Below the pieces are notes generated by a model that worked only from the letters and a program-made list of their open reading frames with translations, ran no database searches and had not been told where the DNA came from. Below, piece by piece: positions 58,696 to 64,000 of a stretch of 64,000 bases of DNA. Each line of letters opens with the position of its first letter. Positions within the stretch are counted from its first letter, which is position 1. The stretch is from Microvelia longipes (lineage: Eukaryota; Arthropoda; Insecta; Hemiptera; Veliidae): NCBI GenBank assembly GCA_018340805.1, contig JACMZG010001914.1, positions 3,301,969-3,365,968 on the forward strand. Direction: 5' to 3'. Both the position numbers and the translations under genes were made by a program.

Positions 58696-59880
58696 AAATA
58701 GTGTAGTGTTACGTGATTAGAAATAATTGACTCAAATTTGCTGAACCTATTGCATTCAACGAGGTTCTCAATTTGCAATTTAAAAGACATAATTTTTTTA
58801 GCTATCAAAATGGACGACTCCGAGCCGTACTCGCAACCTACTTAATTGTGTAGTTTGGAGAAATGCATCTCTGGCCAAAATAAAGACATTATTGTAAAAT
58901 ATGTGGTGGCTTGCGGGTATCACTCTACTTGCACAGGACTTGAGCAAGAGCCGTAGCCAGCGCTCTGATTGAAGGTAAGACGCCCGGCGCTTTCCTGGTC
59001 TGCAGCCAAGTTGCCGTAGAGGGGTTGACCTTTCTGCAATTGGACCAATTACGCATGATGGCTGATCTCGTCTGGTCGTAACGAGGATGCTCGCCCCCCT
59101 GGGGAAAAAAAGCGAGGTTAGAAAACGCAAAAAAGGCTATCACATGTAAAGTAGTGAAACCAGTTGATCAATCCGCTTCTGACCGAAGCTTTAGGTGAAC
59201 AAACATGTAGTAGACTGATTCAAAAAATATTGATGAGGGACACGAAGTCACCGACTCTGTCGAAGTTGAAACTCCTGGCCCAGTGCCAGACGACGAAAAT
59301 GACGAAAAAGATTCTACTCTTGCAGCTACTCTAGTGCTGTATAAGAGTACCAAATGGGTAAGAAATGCCCAAAGAATAATAAGGTTGAGGAATAAGACCT
59401 CTAAATAAGCGGACAATGAAAAGAGTACCACAACAAACCGATAAAAGAACCACAAGAGGAGCTACTACGATCTATGGAACTGGAGGAATCACAAATTGAT
59501 TGCTATCGGTGCTTCCGAAGGACCGTGTTTGGCTGATTATGTGCCGAACTAACAAAGATACTATAAAGAGATGCGGTATTGAGCTTACCTGAAAAGCAAA
59601 ATCCTATCACCACAAGTTTGACTGTGAACAACTTGAAAGTAAGAGTGTTTTACCGATGTTTTTAAGAATTGAGAGTCTCGTATGAGCTAAAGGCCTCTCT
59701 TCTTAGAACCTTCCTTTTCTGCCGAAAAACATCAGGGTAAGACCTTTGTTTATTCAAAGAGACGCTCTTGCGGATTCAAAACAAAATATATACTCAAGAA
59801 AACATTTCAACACTAATATAAGCAGACACAATAGGTAATCATAATTAATGTTCTTGACAATTCTTAATTTAGCAAAGAAG
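58696..59880. other. Right flank of the gap, no gene recognised
   Basis: 58920-59110 is less AT-rich and contains splice-like motifs on both strands, but no exon pattern I recognise. An acidic stretch DEGHEVTDSVEVETPGPVPD on the plus strand (about 59230-59330) is open on both strands and could be an ORF1 remnant of the LINE that follows. Confidence 0.4.
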
Positions 59881-59889
59881 TGAGGCTAT

Positions 59890-62800
59890 GAACGAGAGCA
59901 ATTGCTTTTTGCCAATATTTATCGGTGAGAGAAAAAGTATTGTTGAACTAGAATCTCTAGTGCAAATAATACCTTATCAAGAAATAAAAGTAATATGGTT
60001 TAGCAGAAACCTGGCTCAGTTCTCCGTCAAGAGAGCTGTTCAGCTAGCTGATTTTTATATTCCTCAAATTTGTAGAGAGATATCCAGAGGAGGAGAGTTC
60101 TAATCATATACTCACAAATGGCTTTGTCAGACCATCTGCTTAGCCAAATAAACCAACTATCTATTTCCTTTTCGTATGTGAATTAGCGACTTGTGAAGTC
60201 GGTGACCTGCGTTTATTATCACTGTATATTCGACGCCTGCAACGACGACTTTTCTCAACTTTCTCGTAAATTTCTCTACGAGCAGGTAAACATAAGCATA
60301 TAAGAACGGAATAACATCATAAGCTCGCTGAGATTTCAATATTCGACTTGTTAAACCAATCACGAATAAAGATACACTAGCTTTGCTTCGAGTTTAATGA
60401 AATCATTTGGTCTTCAAACAACTTTAAAGACGTCACAAGGGCCTAGGAGTAACAAATGTCTTTCGATACCATCTTTTCTTCTTTGGGAAGGAAAATGTAA
60501 ATTCATCCTGACAGCTTCTCGTGACATCAAGAGTTTATGGATCAGCTACTCATAAATAAATTACAAGAAGTAAAGACAGAAGATAAAGGTTACGCTAGAC
60601 CCATTGACTGGACGAATTATAACGTTGTTGTGTAAGGACAAATTGAAATCAGTAAATCTGCAACCATCACTATTCGTAGAAACTGTGACAAAAGTTGTCT
60701 GAGTTCATTAATATTATAGGAATTATGTTTTCCTATAGTGGAAACAACTGCCAAACCCAGAAAGAAAAAACTTTACTTTTTTAATGAGGAATTAAAGCAA
60801 ATGAGAAGAAAAACTCAATACATATAATTCATACAGTAAAGATTTTCAATTTTGGCTTGGGAAATAAAAAGAACACAACTTAGAAACGCCTTATAGAAAG
60901 GCTCTAAAAACATGTTAAAAAGAAAAAATATATAGAATATGTAAATAATAATGTAAATATCCTTCAGCATTTGGAAAATTGGTATAAACAAGAACGGTGG
61001 TTTGGAGGCAAAACAAGTATAGAAATAGATTTAAAGCCAGATGAGATTTAATCACATTTTGCTACTATATGCAGATAAGCTTCATGCTAACCTGGCCAAG
61101 CCATCTACTCTACTCCTAGACAGCATCTACACCACCTCCTGGTCAAACCCAAATCCTTCTATTCTAATTACACAGACAGTGAGGAGTTAAAATAGATTAC
61201 ATCCTTGTTAAAGATTCAAATAGTGTTGACATTTATTACTTTAGCAATAATTTTTAAAACTAATTAATTATCTTCTTATAAGTCCAATCATTTTAAGTCA
61301 TCTAATTAATAACTGTATCTTTCCTAGGTTATTTTCCTTCTTGTCTTAAAGTCAGTAGAGTCATACTATATATATTAAAAAGGTCCTGTGAGTGATCTTC
61401 AACTAATTTAGGCCATAACTTATCGTTCAATCTTTTCAAATATATTCGAAAATCATAAAAATAGACTTTTAAAATTTTTAAAACAAAAATAACTTTTTTC
61501 ATGACCAACGTTTGGATTCAGAGCGAATCGCTCTAACTTATAGGCACTCAAAACAATTAGCAGAAGAACATTAGTCGCTTTACGAAAACAAAAGAAGAAT
61601 TGCTTGCTTCTATCGTGTGACATTTCAAAAGCCTTTGGGACTGCCATTCATTTTCAGACGTTGAAACTTAAGGCTGCTGGTTGTGGGATAAGGGGTCTCC
61701 TTCTGGAGCTCTTTATGTCATATCTCACTAAAAGGATTCAACAGGTACAACGTTAACGGAAAACTATCTGACGCGAGAGAATTACAAGTATGGGAGTTCC
61801 TCATCAAGGATCTGTTCTAGGCCCCTATCTTTTTCTTATTTACTGTATGATCTCTTGACTTCAGCCATAGGTGCATTAGATTTGCAGACGATACAACGTA
61901 TTTTAATCCAAAGAACGCCAATAGACAGACTCTATTGAATCAGAAAGATGTAGTTATATAGTAGAGCTAAAGACTGGTTTCAACCAATTCACTGACACTT
62001 AATGATGAGGAAGAGTCAGTGTTGGATATTTTTCGCTGAAATCGCCAGATAAGAGAGAATTCGCTGAAGCTCCTTGAGTTACTCTGGATTCTCTAACTCA
62101 CCTGGGAGAAGCATACTTCTCAACTGGCACAATGAAGCTATCATCAGTTTCTTCCTACTCAATGAAATTATCAGAAGTATTGGATGTATAAAACCATGAT
62201 ATCAGTGTTACTACGCCTACTTCTTTTCAAGAATTGTCTTATTGTGCTGCCTTGTGGGAAACCAGTACCAGTGCTCTAAATATTTCTCCTCACAAAAAAA
62301 GGCCCTGCCGTATAATTTTTAACTTACAAATTTCTGAATCGTGTAAGCCCTATTTTAAGAAATTCTCTCTTATGAACTCTACATCTTTTGTTATTAAACT
62401 TGCTTTTATTTATTCACTCGGAAAGTAACCACATAGAATATTGATAATCATATATATAAATACTAGAGTATAACCATATGCTAACTAGTACCTCACTGTA
62501 GACTTCATAAAAACTTTTAATTCGCCTAAAATAGTTGCCATTAAAATGTATAATTGCCTGAAGCCTAAAAACTCAAACTTAGAGTTAACAAGCATTCGCT
62601 AAGCAAATAAATCATATTTTGATTTTTTACGGAAGCTTTTTATTCTATAAACGATTTTATAATAATTGTTCTTTGTAATTAAGTTAAGATTTTTGATCTT
62701 CAGAAGACACATTTGTATATTACTTTTGTAATTTTATGTATTTGTATTAACTTCTAGAGAAAATAAATAAATAAATAAAAATAATAAATAAATAAATGTT
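59890..62800 (+). mobile_element. Degenerate Jockey-type LINE (endonuclease, RT, C-terminus, tail)
   Basis: Frames change often but conserved blocks come in the right order: ELESLVQIIPYQEI and AETWLSSPSR (about 59940-60030) and LADFYIPQICREISRGGEF (60045) of an APE-type endonuclease; SLMKSFGLQTTL near 60395; NYTDSEEL near 61170; RT blocks SKAFGTAIHFQTLKL, AAGCGIRGLLLELFMSYLT (61630-61730), MGVPHQGSVLGPYLFLIYC (61790), RFADDTTYF (61880, catalytic motif A-D-D kept); then YCAALWETST, KKRPCRIIFNLQISESCKPY (62236-62400). A 3' tail of AAATAAAT repeats ends near 62800. Many stops and frameshifts: a dead, nearly full-length copy. The 5' limit is uncertain and may reach the gap. Confidence 0.85.
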
Positions 62801-64000
62801 TTTACACGGAATTTCCGAATAGGTTTTATCTGGCAGATACTCAGAACCGAACATCCTAAACCGTAGACTGCTATAAGCCTAGTATGGGTATAGAAAATGG
62901 ACATTAGTTTCATCGATGATTTCACGTTTGACTGACAACCAAATCTTTTAGACGAATGTCATAAAGATGCGTTTCTGTAGCGAAAATTGATGCATTGGAA
63001 TGAAAGACTTACAATACACCTTAGTTTTGGTCTTATAAGTTTTATCGACCAATTTGTTCCGCTTTACTTTGTTATCATTTGCCTTCATTCTCTACTATTC
63101 ACTGTTCCACTGTTTTCTATATTATATATTCCAGTGATTAATAATAGAGTTATAGTTCCTTTTGCGTAGCCAGTAGCAGGTTTTGACCCATTCAAGTTTT
63201 TCTTCTATTCCATCTCAAGCTGGCTTATATGTTGCTATGTTTAGGGATCCATAATAAGTTTAACTTTGCTCGACATTCCTGGAACGAAACAGATGTAATT
63301 TCAGTAGAGATTGTTGCTGGGATAGTTTGCTTGACTGTCAAGAGAGAATATATTTTGACCTATACGATTAAAGTAATACATAAACCAAGTAGGGAACCTC
63401 CAATACTGACACACATAGAAATAATACTAGAGGGGGCATAGCCCATCTCAATATACATTGAAGAAGGCCTGAAACATTTTTAGTGGGGCTCTCAGGGGCT
63501 CTGTGTAACCTCATTGAAACTTCCTCCAAGAGGTAGTTGAGGTTATAATTAATCAAATTTTTTGGGCTTCCCGCAGATTGTGTTTGTATTTGTATTTAAA
63601 GATTCTACTCATAATATATTTACTGTTTTTGTTCTGTTTCATTTTTGATGATAATGATAATTCGAAGGTTACTTTTTCAATGTTTCAAAATTCAACCAAT
63701 AGGGCCCCTCTAGTAATATATCTCTTATGAGTATAATATCTATGCTGACACATGTAAAAAATTAAGACCTGCTCGATCAGCTGATAGCTGGCTCAAAAAT
63801 AAAAAATATTAGCTAAAATTAAGAATAACTGCGCATCGCGCCTTTTCGGATTTAGGTTTTATTTATTTAATTTTATTGGCAACCCTGATAATTTTTAGTT
63901 TGAGTTTTACTTTTTATTTGTATTTTCGTATAAATATGTACGTGATATTTAATGATTTTGTATTAAATTCTGATAAATTAATTGTGAAATAATAATTAGT
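62801..64000. other. No gene recognised
   Basis: Short frames only. GGCAACCCTGATAATTTT near 63880 resembles 22948. Confidence 0.5.

Noticed and set aside
57581..58808. Three long open frames of 314-379 codons on both strands
   Set aside because: They are translations of the N gap and carry no information beyond their short real ends.
58925..59143. Minus-strand 72-codon frame with a good acceptor (tttccccag)
   Set aside because: No recognisable protein family, no matching donor, and a stop-free frame on the other strand as well; next to an assembly gap.

Overview
The window reads as nuclear DNA of an insect, possibly a hemipteran. It is AT-rich, has one spliced housekeeping gene with clean GT-AG introns, and is otherwise packed with eukaryotic transposable-element debris: LINE fragments, tRNA-derived SINEs, foldback/MITE elements, minisatellites and (TA)n tracts. 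The insect call rests on the protein sequence of the gene and on the repeat style. The hemipteran guess is weaker. Nothing here looks bacterial or viral, and no CRISPR array, operon, rRNA or functional tRNA gene was found.

The one gene I can reconstruct with confidence is ATP-citrate lyase (ACLY), plus strand, 35509-57698. It has fifteen coding exons whose phases all agree and which encode about 1079 residues (human form about 1101). The ATP-grasp half, the CoA-ligase half with the phospho-histidine and the C-terminal citrate-synthase-like module with its catalytic His/His/Asp are all present. A splice acceptor just before the ATG implies at least one non-coding upstream exon. A candidate promoter plus untranslated exon with a GTGAGT donor lies at 3045-3262, but a 32-kb first intron would be needed. 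The 3' UTR runs into a 930-base assembly gap (57766-58695).

Layout. 0-3 kb: a TIR element, a minus-strand pseudogene fragment resembling Crypton/tyrosine-recombinase proteins that ends in a 110-bp palindrome, and a SINE with a perfect 13-bp target-site duplication. 3-9 kb: candidate promoter, then AT-rich sequence with few recognisable features. 9-22 kb: a repeat jungle with nested foldback elements, an identifiable empty site, large inverted copies, a 60-bp minisatellite, a cluster of GC-rich CTTCG-loop hairpins, and a tandem duplication that lacks 810 bp in its second copy. 22-35 kb: a second Crypton-like N-terminal ORF, an RTE-type LINE fragment (minus), foldback elements, another tRNA-derived SINE, and a LINE tail with a restriction-like endonuclease signature just upstream of ACLY. 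35.5-57.7 kb: ACLY, with introns carrying minisatellites (30, 22 and about 52 bp units), several MITEs, LINE 3' ends and SINEs. 58.7-64 kb: after the gap, a degenerate Jockey-type LINE (endonuclease, reverse transcriptase, C-terminus, poly-A-rich tail) on the plus strand, then nothing recognisable.

The host biology is therefore one metabolic gene for cytosolic acetyl-CoA supply. The rest is of interest mainly for transposon structure: nested insertions, inverted duplications able to fold into hairpin RNA, and related non-autonomous families.
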